From contig CANKNP010000139.1 in the NCBI GenBank assembly GCA_947483545.1, positions 1 to 12,062 of the forward strand: a stretch of 12,062 bases of DNA, in the 5' to 3' direction. The DNA is from Deltaproteobacteria bacterium. Lineage in GTDB: Bacteria > Myxococcota > UBA796 > SXON01. How positions within the stretch are numbered: the first letter of the stretch is position 1; every line of letters starts with the position of its first letter. The notes below the pieces were generated by a model that was not told the DNA's origin, did no database searches, and worked only from the letters and a program-made list of their open reading frames with translations. This document shows positions 1 through 5,335 of the stretch, piece after piece. Both the position numbers and the translations under genes were made by a program.

Positions 1-1218
1 CTGGGTCCCACACCAATCGCCACCATTCCGTAAATAGAGGTGCCGGTAGCTGTCCATCGGCTCATCGTCCCAAACCGTCGCTTCGAAGAGCTCCGGCCCG
101 TAGCCCGCGCGCGCCAACAATTCAAAATTTCGCTGATCAAACGACCGGCTGTACCCGCCCGCGATCTGAATTCCCGCGTCCTGGTCGAGCATCGTCGCGC
201 CGCTTTCGTCGAACATCTCGATGTGCAGATCCTTCTCCCACGCCTCCCAGAAATTTGCGCCAAAGTAGGGATAGGCGCTCTCGTAGGTGTCGCCATACAC
301 GTAGATCCCGCTCTCCGAATCCCACAAGTCCGGAGGGTCCACCACGAGCGAGAGCACGACCACCCCACCTTCCAAGATCGACGGATCTTCGGAATACGTT
401 GCGGTTGAAATCCGGCTGGGCCAAAGGCCGTCTTGAAAACTGCGGGCGCGGACCACCACAGGGTTGGACTCCGCATCCATTTCCAACGTCGCGCAGGTTG
501 GGTCCGACGCGGTTGGGATCGCGCCGGTGGTGGTGCAGGTCCACGTGGCGTCGGTGGGCCCGGTGACGGTGACCGTCACCGGATCGGCGTAGAATCCGCC
601 CGGGGGCGAGAGGCTGGGCGGGTCGGCAAACCCTGGGCGGGATTCTGTGGTGTTGGGCGCCCCGGGCGTTGGCTCCAGGAAATAGCCCCAAACTCCCGGA
701 TCCGTCGTGCGACCCCAAGCCACATCGTTGTAGAGCCGCGGGATCTCGGGGTGGTCCGCAACGCAACCGTCGGCCATCGCCAGGAACAGTTCCTCGCCCA
801 TCGCGCTCAACGAGAAGTCGGCGTGGAGAGCCAGGGTTGAATCCCCGCTGGCGTAGACCACGAGCGTCTCGCCGGGCGCCAGGGTTTGATCCGGCAGCGC
901 CCAACCGTCGTCTGGGTCATCCCCGAGGGTCCAACCCTGGAGCGCGACACCCTCCGTCGCGTCCGCCGACACCGCCAGCTCGATCCAGTCGGGCTGATCC
1001 CCCGTCTCGTCGGTCAGCCCGTGCAGGTTCGCGCTCACCACCTCCTGGATTTGTAAAGCGGGTGGATTTTCGCACGGGATCCAGGAAACCCCGGTGTCGG
1101 TCGGCACCACCTCGATCGCCGTGTCCCCCACGGCTTCCGAGTCGGCCGGGGTGATCGGCACATGGCCTGGGGCACAGGCGGCGAGGAGTAGGAGCATGAG
1201 GGAGTGTACACCCCTCAC
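1..1218 (-). CDS. Lipoprotein with lamin-tail, chitobiase-C-like and CotH-like domains (3' end beyond window)
   Basis: Read directly on the minus strand: 406 codons stay open to the window edge, so the C-terminus is missing. The start is GTG at 1218. It overlaps the upstream exbD stop by 4 nt (GTGA), has GGAGG just upstream, and supplies an Arg/His n-region. The later ATG at 1197 would leave almost no n-region. Residues 1-15 are a lipoprotein signal (hydrophobic run, LAAC lipobox, Cys15), so the protein is probably exported and lipidated. Residues about 55-190 fit a lamin-tail domain (PDWIEL at 76-81, GWTLGDDPDD at 95-104, PTPGAPN at 183-189). Residues about 198-275 fit a chitobiase C-terminal-like beta domain (SPPGGFY, VVVRARSF). 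From about 287 the sequence looks like the start of a CotH kinase-like domain (SGIYVYGD, GYSRSF, LRNGGDW). At 361-364 it reads DQRN where I recall a Lys-containing motif in CotH proteins, so activity is uncertain. Domain assignment is by eye. Its target is unknown. Confidence 0.85.
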   Translation of the reverse strand, partial: MRGVHSLMLLLLAACAPGHVPITPADSEAVGDTAIEVVPTDTGVSWIPCENPPALQIQEVVSANLHGLTDETGDQPDWIELAVSADATEGVALQGWTLGDDPDDGWALPDQTLAPGETLVVYASGDSTLALHADFSLSAMGEELFLAMADGCVADHPEIPRLYNDVAWGRTTDPGVWGYFLEPTPGAPNTTESRPGFADPPSLSPPGGFYADPVTVTVTGPTDATWTCTTTGAIPTASDPTCATLEMDAESNPVVVRARSFQDGLWPSRISTATYSEDPSILEGGVVVLSLVVDPPDLWDSESGIYVYGDTYESAYPYFGANFWEAWEKDLHIEMFDESGATMLDQDAGIQIAGGYSRSFDQRNFELLARAGYGPELFEATVWDDEPMDSYRHLYLRNGGDWCGTQ

Positions 1219-1664
1219 ATCCCCTCCGCGCTCACCCCGACGAGCGCGATCTCGTCCACGCCTGCCGCCCTGCACGTCGCGATCACGCGCTTCACGACCG
1301 CGTAGGGCACGGCGCCGTCCACGTGAACCTCCACCCGGCGATGGTCCTTCAAGATCAACAGCGGATCGTAGATCTCGCGGATCACCAAATCCGCCGACAT
1401 GCTCGCGATCGTGAGCACCCGGTGACCCTCGACCCAGACCGCCTCCCTCGAGACCATGACCGTGATCCCCTGCGCGCGGGGATCCGTCGAGCTCGTCCCG
1501 GCGAGGGTGAACGCGCCCGAAGGGGGGCTGGGCGCCACGTCTGTAGACCAGGTCCGGAGCAGGAACACCAGCAGCAACGTCATCATGTCCACCATCGGCG
1601 CCAACGCGCCCACGGCGAGACCATCGACTGCAGACTCCTCCGTACGGAAAAGGCGGCGCCTCAT
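1215..1664 (-). CDS. ExbD/TolR-family proton-channel subunit (aspartate present)
   Basis: 149 residues, about the usual ExbD/TolR length. A basic N-terminus (MRRRLFR) is followed by one membrane helix at about residues 17-37. It contains PMVDMMTLLLVFLL, with Asp26 at the place of the proton-relay aspartate of ExbD/TolR/MotB-type proteins. The rest is a periplasmic domain. With ExbB it would form an inner-membrane motor that uses proton-motive force to do work across the envelope. The ATG at 1664 overlaps the stop of the upstream exbD-like gene (ATGA), and its own TGA overlaps the GTG of the lipoprotein gene, so all are probably translated as one coupled operon. Family is confident. Whether it serves TonB-type transport, Tol-type envelope maintenance or another motor cannot be told, since no TonB, TolA or TolB is present here. 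Confidence 0.9.
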   Translation of the reverse strand: MRRRLFRTEESAVDGLAVGALAPMVDMMTLLLVFLLRTWSTDVAPSPPSGAFTLAGTSSTDPRAQGITVMVSREAVWVEGHRVLTIASMSADLVIREIYDPLLILKDHRRVEVHVDGAVPYAVVKRVIATCRAAGVDEIALVGVSAEGM

Positions 1665-2182
1665 GGCACGAGGTCCTGCAGCACGACCTCGGGAAAGCGC
1701 GAGTTGGCGGGTCCGCGTACGGCATCGAGCACGGCGAGCAGATCGGCGGTGTTCACCTCGTCGGCGGCGAGCACCGTGGCCCGACGCTGGGACCCGTCGA
1801 TGGCGTGAAGCTCTGCCAACGTCCGCTCCAAGCTCACGCGATCCAAGCTCCGCCCTCCCGGCCCAGACACCCCGGGGATCGGCACCACGCGCAGCTCAGT
1901 GCTGGTCGCGCTCGCGGCGATGTCGGTCGTCTGAACTTCGGCCCGCACGGTCACATCCACGCCCGCCACCTCGATCCGCGCGGATCGCAGCAGCCCAGCG
2001 TGGGGCAAGGGGGCCATGCCCTCCGCGGTGCCCACACGCAGCCCGACCACCGCCAACTTCTGACCCGAGGTGGTGCCCAACAGAAAGAACAGCAACAGGA
2101 ACAAAAGGGTTACAACGCCCAACAACGTCGGCCGGACATCGGCCTCGGCGGTGGCCTGGGGCGGTCGGAGCCTTCGCCGCAC
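1661..2182 (-). CDS. ExbD/TolR-like protein lacking the membrane aspartate
   Basis: Start chosen as GTG at 2182, 1 nt after the exbB stop, giving 173 residues. Reading on to an upstream ATG would run through the end of exbB with a non-family sequence. A basic N-terminus (VRRRLRPP) is followed by one strongly hydrophobic helix at about residues 19-36 and then a periplasmic domain. The C-terminal part (ATVLAADEVNTADLLAVLDAVR) matches the usual ExbD alpha/beta ending. In the helix the family motif PxxDxxxxLLxF is replaced by PTLLGVVTLLFLLLFF, so the proton-carrying Asp is absent. Two ExbD genes next to one exbB is a known layout (exbD1/exbD2 in Xanthomonas; aglR-aglQ-aglS in Myxococcus gliding motors, where to my knowledge both small subunits keep the Asp). 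It may form an asymmetric ExbD heterodimer with the following gene product, or play a structural role. Confidence 0.82.
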   Translation of the reverse strand: MRRRLRPPQATAEADVRPTLLGVVTLLFLLLFFLLGTTSGQKLAVVGLRVGTAEGMAPLPHAGLLRSARIEVAGVDVTVRAEVQTTDIAASATSTELRVVPIPGVSGPGGRSLDRVSLERTLAELHAIDGSQRRATVLAADEVNTADLLAVLDAVRGPANSRFPEVVLQDLVP

Positions 2183-2183
2183 C

Positions 2184-2762
2184 TCAGCCCCGCGGCAGCA
2201 GCAACGCGAGGCGGTTCGCGGCGCGCTCGATCTCGGCGAGCTGGTCGCGGGCCCAGGCGTCCAGCGCAGAGTGCGCGGCCAACGCCGGAATCGCCACGAG
2301 CAACCCAAAGGCGGTCGCCGCCATCGCCGTCGAGCTGCCCTCCGAGAGCTTGGCCGCCCGCTCCGCCGCCGCCAGCTCGCCCACCGTCCCGAACGCCAGG
2401 ATCAGCCCGTACACCGTGCCGAACAAGCCGATCATCGTCGCGAGGCTCGCTACGGTCGCCAGGTAGGGGATCCGTCGCCGGATCCGCTGCTCCGCCCGGA
2501 TCGACTCCGCGGTCATCGCGTCCCAGGCCCGGCCGTAGTCCGGTTGGGCCATGCCGGCGGCGAGCACGTCCTCGAGCGGGGTGGACCCCATCGGCTGCTT
2601 TTCCGCGGCGCGCTTGACCGCAGCGTCGCTGTCCACGCGGAACTTGACGACTTGAACGAGGCGATCCACGGTCACGCCGACCGCGAAGGCAGCGACCGCG
2701 AGCAACAGGTACATGAACAGCCCGGCGGGCCCGCTGAACGCCTGCGTCAGGTAGGTGAGCAT
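2184..2762 (-). CDS. ExbB/TolQ/MotA-family proton-channel protein
   Basis: 192 residues with three membrane segments: about 13-32, about 100-125 (LATVASLATMIGLFGTVYGL) and about 145-165 (AMAATAFGLLVAIPALAAHS). The GLFGTVYG and TAxGLxVAIPA signatures are characteristic of MotA/TolQ/ExbB channel proteins. Aligning the last helix by eye to Escherichia coli ExbB puts Thr145 where that protein has Glu176. A cytoplasmic helical stretch (residues 40-98) separates the first two membrane helices, as usual. It is the first gene of the minus-strand operon with the two exbD-like genes and the lipoprotein. The ATG at 2762 has only a weak ribosome site (GGCGGG touching the start, GGAT further up), so initiation may be inefficient. 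It lies downstream of the repeat-rich control region at 2813-2990. Confidence 0.92.
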   Translation of the reverse strand: MLTYLTQAFSGPAGLFMYLLLAVAAFAVGVTVDRLVQVVKFRVDSDAAVKRAAEKQPMGSTPLEDVLAAGMAQPDYGRAWDAMTAESIRAEQRIRRRIPYLATVASLATMIGLFGTVYGLILAFGTVGELAAAERAAKLSEGSSTAMAATAFGLLVAIPALAAHSALDAWARDQLAEIERAANRLALLLPRG

Positions 2763-2812
2763 CCCGCCGGTCTATCCGCTATCGGCCGCAAGGGAGGCCT
2801 CACCGCCTGGGG

Positions 2813-2879
2813 AGAATTCTAGCAGAAACGCGCCCCGCGATTCTGCTAGATCTTGACAGCCTCGTCAGAATTGTAGCAC
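2813..2879. promoter_or_regulatory. Repeated AGAATTSTAGCASA boxes and a 33-nt inverted repeat upstream of exbB
   Basis: An AT-richer patch in a GC-rich window. TCTAGCAGAA at 2818-2827 is exactly inverted at 2841-2850. Between the arms an A/A mismatch and CGCG/CGCG extend the stem around a CCC loop. The left arm belongs to AGAATTCTAGCAGA (from 2814), which recurs with two changes as AGAATTGTAGCACA (from 2868). Read on the minus strand, toward exbB, these boxes contain TGCTAGAAT (2824-2816) and TGCTACAAT (2878-2870), both resembling extended -10 promoter elements. The block may hold the exbB promoter(s) and an operator. A terminator for the upstream TPR gene is less likely because no T-run follows. 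Confidence 0.55.
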
Positions 2880-2886
2880 AGCGATT

Positions 2887-2990
2887 TGATACATCCCGAT
2901 GTATCAGTCGCCTCGGCGCAGTTGATACATTCCAGCGGGTCGCCGATGTGTCACGGCGTGCGATGAATTGGGTTGCTGCGCGGGATACAT
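2887..2990. promoter_or_regulatory. Cluster of TGATACAT half-sites with one perfect palindrome
   Basis: TGATACAT (2887-2894) and ATGTATCA (2899-2906) form a perfect inverted repeat around CCCG. A further exact half-site lies at 2923-2930, an inverted one with one mismatch at 2946-2953 (ATGTGTCA), and a direct one with one mismatch at 2983-2990 (GGATACAT). This looks like a multi-site operator for a dimeric DNA-binding protein controlling the exbB operon or an unseen transcript. I do not recognise the regulator. Confidence 0.5.
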
Positions 2991-3080
2991 ACGATGAACC
3001 TTGCGATCACCATCGCCACGCTCGTCGCCAGCAGCGATCTCACCGGACGCGTTCCCCGCGTGGACCGCAGCGCTATCCGA

Positions 3081-3611
3081 TCAGAGGCTCCGACCGCCCC
3101 GTTGCATCCGCTCCAACGCCTCAGCGGCCTTCGCGGCGTCGGGGTGCTCGGCCTGCGCGACGACCTTCTCGAACGCGGCGATTGCCTCGTCCCGCCGGCC
3201 GGTGACCCGCAGGAGGACGCCCAACCGGTAGAGGGCGGCGCCATCGTCGGGCTTCATCTGGAGCGCGTCGCGGTACTTCTGCTCGGCGGCATCGACCTCG
3301 CCGGCGCCGAACAGGTCCTCACCCTCGCGCACCCGCTCGCTCGCTTCATGCACCAGCTCGACCTCGATGAACGCCTTGACGCCCAGGTTGACGAGCAGCA
3401 CCTGGAGCGGCCCGAGCAGTGCCAGTGACAAGCCCTCAGCGGCCAGAACGCCCGCCAGCGGCAGGTCCGGCAGCAACTGTCGGCCTTTGTAGCGGAACCT
3501 GACCTTCGTGTACCGGCCCTGCTCCACGGCAGACCGGATGCGCTCGCGCAACGAGCGGAGGGAGGCCTCAATGGCCTTGGGGTCAACTTCCCAGCGAAAG
3601 GCATCGGACAT
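3081..3611 (-). CDS. TPR-repeat protein with hydrophobic middle segment
   Basis: 176 residues from ATG at 3611. Residues 1-45 are charged and helical. Residues about 49-85 are strongly hydrophobic (PLAGVLAAEGLSLALLGPLQVLLVNLG) and may touch the membrane or pack as a core. Residues about 92-159 form two tetratricopeptide-like helix pairs (EGEDLFGAGEVDAAEQKYRD, then ALYRLGVLLRVTGRRDEAIAAF). TPRs mediate protein-protein contacts; the partner is unknown. No clear Shine-Dalgarno precedes the ATG; TTG and GTG codons just upstream in frame are alternatives, so the start is uncertain. It points toward the exbB operon on the same strand but is separated by the 318-bp repeat-rich region, so it is probably a separate transcript. 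I do not recognise a specific family beyond TPR. Confidence 0.75.
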   Translation of the reverse strand: MSDAFRWEVDPKAIEASLRSLRERIRSAVEQGRYTKVRFRYKGRQLLPDLPLAGVLAAEGLSLALLGPLQVLLVNLGVKAFIEVELVHEASERVREGEDLFGAGEVDAAEQKYRDALQMKPDDGAALYRLGVLLRVTGRRDEAIAAFEKVVAQAEHPDAAKAAEALERMQRGGRSL

Positions 3612-3810
3612 GCGCAAGGGAGTAACCACCGGAAAGGGCGGAGGAAGGGCGGCCTTGGAACCTCTGGCGCGGGGTCCGGCGTTGCCGGGGGACGGCCGTG
3701 GGATCCGGCGGGGTGACTGGGTGCTCGGCGTCCGGGTCTCGCCCCGACGGGCAGCGCCCCGGCGACCCGGGCGCACGCCTGAAAAGTGATCCCGGGGGTG
3801 TGGCCGAGCT

Positions 3811-3922
3811 CGCGGGTCTCGCCTTTCGAGGCTCGCCGTTCGAGTCTCGGTAGTCGAGGTCCGGCATTCGAGTCTCGAACTCGACGCTTGAGCTGACGAG
3901 TCTCGACCTCGATGCTCGACTG
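3811..3922. repeat. Degenerate 14-bp tandem repeat, about eight units
   Basis: Units begin at about 3811, 3825, 3839, 3853, 3867, 3881, 3895 and 3909, a near-constant 14-bp step. The core TTCGAGTCTCG is exact at 3839-3849 and 3867-3877. The others differ at a few positions (for example TTCGAGGCTCG at 3825, GACGAGTCTCG at 3895). The sequence alternates GAG and CTC, so units can also pair with each other in inverted orientation. It lies between the divergent TPR and four-helix-bundle genes. Confidence 0.7.
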
Positions 3923-3936
3923 TCTCCCTTGGTCCA

Positions 3937-3991
3937 CAGGTTGGCTCGGCGCGGCCCCCACGGGGGGAGGGCCGCGCCTCCGCTCAACCTG
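3937..3991 (+). repeat. Nested inverted repeat upstream of the four-helix-bundle gene
   Basis: Outer arms CAGGTTG (3937-3943) and CAACCTG (3985-3991) are exact inverses. Inner arms GCGCGGCCC (3949-3957) and GGGCCGCGC (3969-3977) are also exact inverses around an 11-nt loop. The structure ends about 10 nt before the ribosome site GGAG (4001-4004) of the gene at 4011. If transcribed it would fold in the 5' leader; it could equally be a protein site. Confidence 0.55.
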
Positions 3992-4010
3992 CGGCCCTCT
4001 GGAGTCAACG

Positions 4011-4331
4011 ATGGAGTACCGTTTCGATCATGAGAACCTCGATGTCTACAGGCTGGCGCTGGAAGTCGCCAAGGCCTGCTCCGCGCTCCGAATCCCGACC
4101 GAGCGCGCGCACCTCCGCGATCAACTGCAGCGCGCGGCGGATTCGGTTGTGCTCAGCATTGCCGAAGGGCGGGCCCGTGGTGGGGATGCAGGGCGCAATC
4201 ACTTCCGCATCGCGGCGGGGTCGGCCGCCGAGACCTGCGCCGCCCTGGACCTGATCGGGTCACCCGAGGCAGCCGCGGAGCAACCCAAGCTCCGGAGGGT
4301 GGGCGCGATGCTGCGCGGGCTCGCGCGGTAG
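4011..4331 (+). CDS. Four-helix-bundle protein (S23 / 23S rRNA intervening-sequence-protein family)
   Basis: 106 residues, slightly short of the roughly 120 usual for the family. ATG at 4011 has GGAG (4001-4004) 6 nt upstream. Family signatures seen: LDVYRLALEVAKA (10-22), LRDQLQRAADSVVLSIAEG (35-53) and HFRIAAGSAAETCAALDL (64-81). These are the four amphipathic helices of the bundle, which forms ring-like oligomers in solved relatives. The family occurs inside 23S rRNA insertions, as the Avd accessory protein of diversity-generating retroelements, and as orphan genes of unknown role. Here there is no rRNA and no reverse transcriptase, so it is an orphan. It has repeats on both sides: 14-bp tandem units and an inverted repeat upstream, and a perfect GC hairpin starting at its stop codon. 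Confidence 0.85.
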   Translation: MEYRFDHENLDVYRLALEVAKACSALRIPTERAHLRDQLQRAADSVVLSIAEGRARGGDAGRNHFRIAAGSAAETCAALDLIGSPEAAAEQPKLRRVGAMLRGLAR

Positions 4332-4371
4332 GGGCGCGGGGCGACCCGAAATGCTTGCCGCCCCGCGCCCC
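4331..4371 (+). terminator. Perfect 13-bp GC hairpin at the end of the four-helix-bundle gene
   Basis: GGGGCGCGGGGCG (4331-4343) is exactly inverted as CGCCCCGCGCCCC (4359-4371) with a 15-nt loop. It begins on the last base of the TAG stop. No T-run follows on either strand, so it is not a textbook intrinsic terminator. It could still stop transcription or protect the 3' end of the mRNA. Confidence 0.5.
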
Positions 4372-4426
4372 CAGGGCGTACACTGCCAACGTGCTCTCGC
4401 CCCGCTCCTCACGCCCCAGATCGGAC

Positions 4427-4490
4427 TTTCTTCAAGTTTCTTCACGCCAGCGCTTGACAACGGAACGGGGGGGGGGGGTAGCTTTCCGCC
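4427..4490 (+). promoter_or_regulatory. Candidate promoter with a 12-G tract in the -35/-10 spacer
   Basis: Consensus -35 TTGACA lies at 4454-4459 and a weak -10 TAGCTT at 4479-4484, separated by 19 nt. Positions 4467-4478 in that spacer are twelve G in a row. Two copies of TTTCTTCA (4427-4434 and 4437-4444), exactly 10 bp apart, lie just upstream and could bind an activator. A start near 4490 would leave a leader of about 55 nt before the ATG at 4547. Loss of one or two G would bring the spacer to 18 or 17 nt, as in Neisseria porA-type phase variation. No promoter data exist here; this is a reading of the sequence. Confidence 0.5.
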
Positions 4491-4546
4491 ATGAACCTGC
4501 TCATTCGGAGACGGGGTTCCGTCCCGAATCCACTTGGAGCACCCCC

Positions 4547-5335
4547 ATGTCCGGCTGTAGCAAGAACGCCTCCCCTGTCACCAAGCGACTTCACGTCAAC
4601 AACCTCGTGGAGCAGTTCGAGGCGTTCACCGGTTTTGAGGCAGCGGTGGGCCTCGACGCGATTCGGATCGTCGTGAAGCGGAAGTCCTTCACCAGCGCGG
4701 GGACGACCCCCGTGCTCACGGTCAAGCCCGCGTACCGGATCGCCGAGATTCGGCCGAACAATCCCGGCGCGTGGATCGTGATCCCCGGCCAGAGCGGATG
4801 GACGGGAGCCGGGGAGGGCTTCGCCGACATCGACGTCTCCTCGCTCACCAGCGGGAAGGCGGGGATCCAGTTCGGTGTGTCCTACACCCTATCCGGCGGC
4901 GCACCGACGGACGCGCAGGTGGACGTAGAATTCAGCATCTCCTACCAGTCCTGCGGGAGCAGCATCGGCACGCGTTCGCAAGAGCTGAACACGTTCAACA
5001 CCACCACGAACACCTTCGTCGCGATCACGGGCTGGGTTCCAACCCTCGGCGTTGAAGCGGTCGTCGCCTTCTTCGTGATCAGCGGCCTCACCAATTTTCG
5101 GTGCCAACTGTGCTACCGCACCGGGCCCACGAACATTCAAGGGGCCGGCGCCTGGAACCTTCTCGAGGGCGCAAACTACCGCACCACCGATGGCGAATCG
5201 TCGACCACACAGCTCACGATGTCTCTGACAACTGTGATGTTCGTCCAGTTTGGCGTGGCGTACAGCCAGAGCAACGCCGGCGCGGCCCCGGGGACGGCGA
5301 GCGTGACCACGAACGTTTGGACGCGACGGACGTGA
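4547..5335 (+). CDS. Unknown protein with two similar beta-rich halves
   Basis: 262 residues from ATG at 4547, chosen because GGAG (4536-4539) sits 7 nt upstream and because earlier in-frame codons encode low-complexity Arg/Ser sequence reaching back through the promoter. I do not recognise the family. It is rich in Thr, Ser, Gly, Val and Phe with alternating hydrophobic strands, suggesting beta-sandwich domains. Residues about 24-134 and 157-258 resemble each other: FEAFTGFEAAVGLDAI with FVAITGWVPTLGVEAV, PGAWIVI with AGAWNLL, and IQFGVSYTLSGGAP with VQFGVAYSQSNAGAAP. No N-terminal signal peptide or membrane helix is evident, although the composition resembles extracellular or particle-surface proteins. 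It is the first gene of a four-gene operon; its TGA overlaps the GTG of the next gene. Shell, adhesin or carbohydrate-binding roles are guesses. Confidence 0.8.
   Translation: MSGCSKNASPVTKRLHVNNLVEQFEAFTGFEAAVGLDAIRIVVKRKSFTSAGTTPVLTVKPAYRIAEIRPNNPGAWIVIPGQSGWTGAGEGFADIDVSSLTSGKAGIQFGVSYTLSGGAPTDAQVDVEFSISYQSCGSSIGTRSQELNTFNTTTNTFVAITGWVPTLGVEAVVAFFVISGLTNFRCQLCYRTGPTNIQGAGAWNLLEGANYRTTDGESSTTQLTMSLTTVMFVQFGVAYSQSNAGAAPGTASVTTNVWTRRT

Larger units (their letters stand above)
3612..4010. other. 399-bp non-coding stretch with repeats
   Basis: No convincing gene seen on either strand; open frames here have low-complexity Arg/Pro/Ser composition. It contains the start-proximal sequence of the TPR gene, eight degenerate 14-bp tandem units (3811-3922) and a nested inverted repeat (3937-3991). 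The part from about 3624 to 3810 is very GC-rich and shows nothing I can name. Confidence 0.6.

Noticed and set aside
1456..2822. Plus-strand open frames across the ExbB/ExbD genes
   Set aside because: Arg/Pro/Ser-rich compositions typical of antisense frames; the minus strand encodes clear ExbB/ExbD proteins.
2818..2850. Insertion-sequence or MITE end
   Set aside because: No transposase, no matching second terminal repeat and no target duplication seen; a regulatory site explains it better.
2951..3043. 30-codon minus-strand ORF (GTG at 3043) with a hydrophobic N-terminus
   Set aside because: A leader peptide is possible, but it is too short and lacks support beyond a loose GGGGAA upstream.
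2973..3428. Plus-strand ORF starting near the TGATACAT array
   Set aside because: Most of it is antisense to the TPR gene, whose repeats are clear on the minus strand.
3081..3776. Longer form of the TPR protein starting at 3776
   Set aside because: The extra 55 residues are Arg/Pro/Gly-rich with no domain character; the start at 3611 is more plausible.
3811..3922. CRISPR array
   Set aside because: Units are 14 bp, degenerate and contiguous with no spacers, and no cas gene is present.
4011..4331. Avd accessory gene of a diversity-generating retroelement
   Set aside because: The four-helix-bundle family fits, but no reverse transcriptase, template repeat or variable repeat is found in the window.
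4355..4546. Upstream ATG start for the first operon gene
   Set aside because: It would make the hairpin, promoter and G tract coding, with low-complexity residues; ATG 4547 has a well-placed GGAG.
4491..4676. Short plus-strand gene starting right after the G tract
   Set aside because: It overlaps the first operon gene in another frame, has no ribosome site, and its sequence looks like a shadow.
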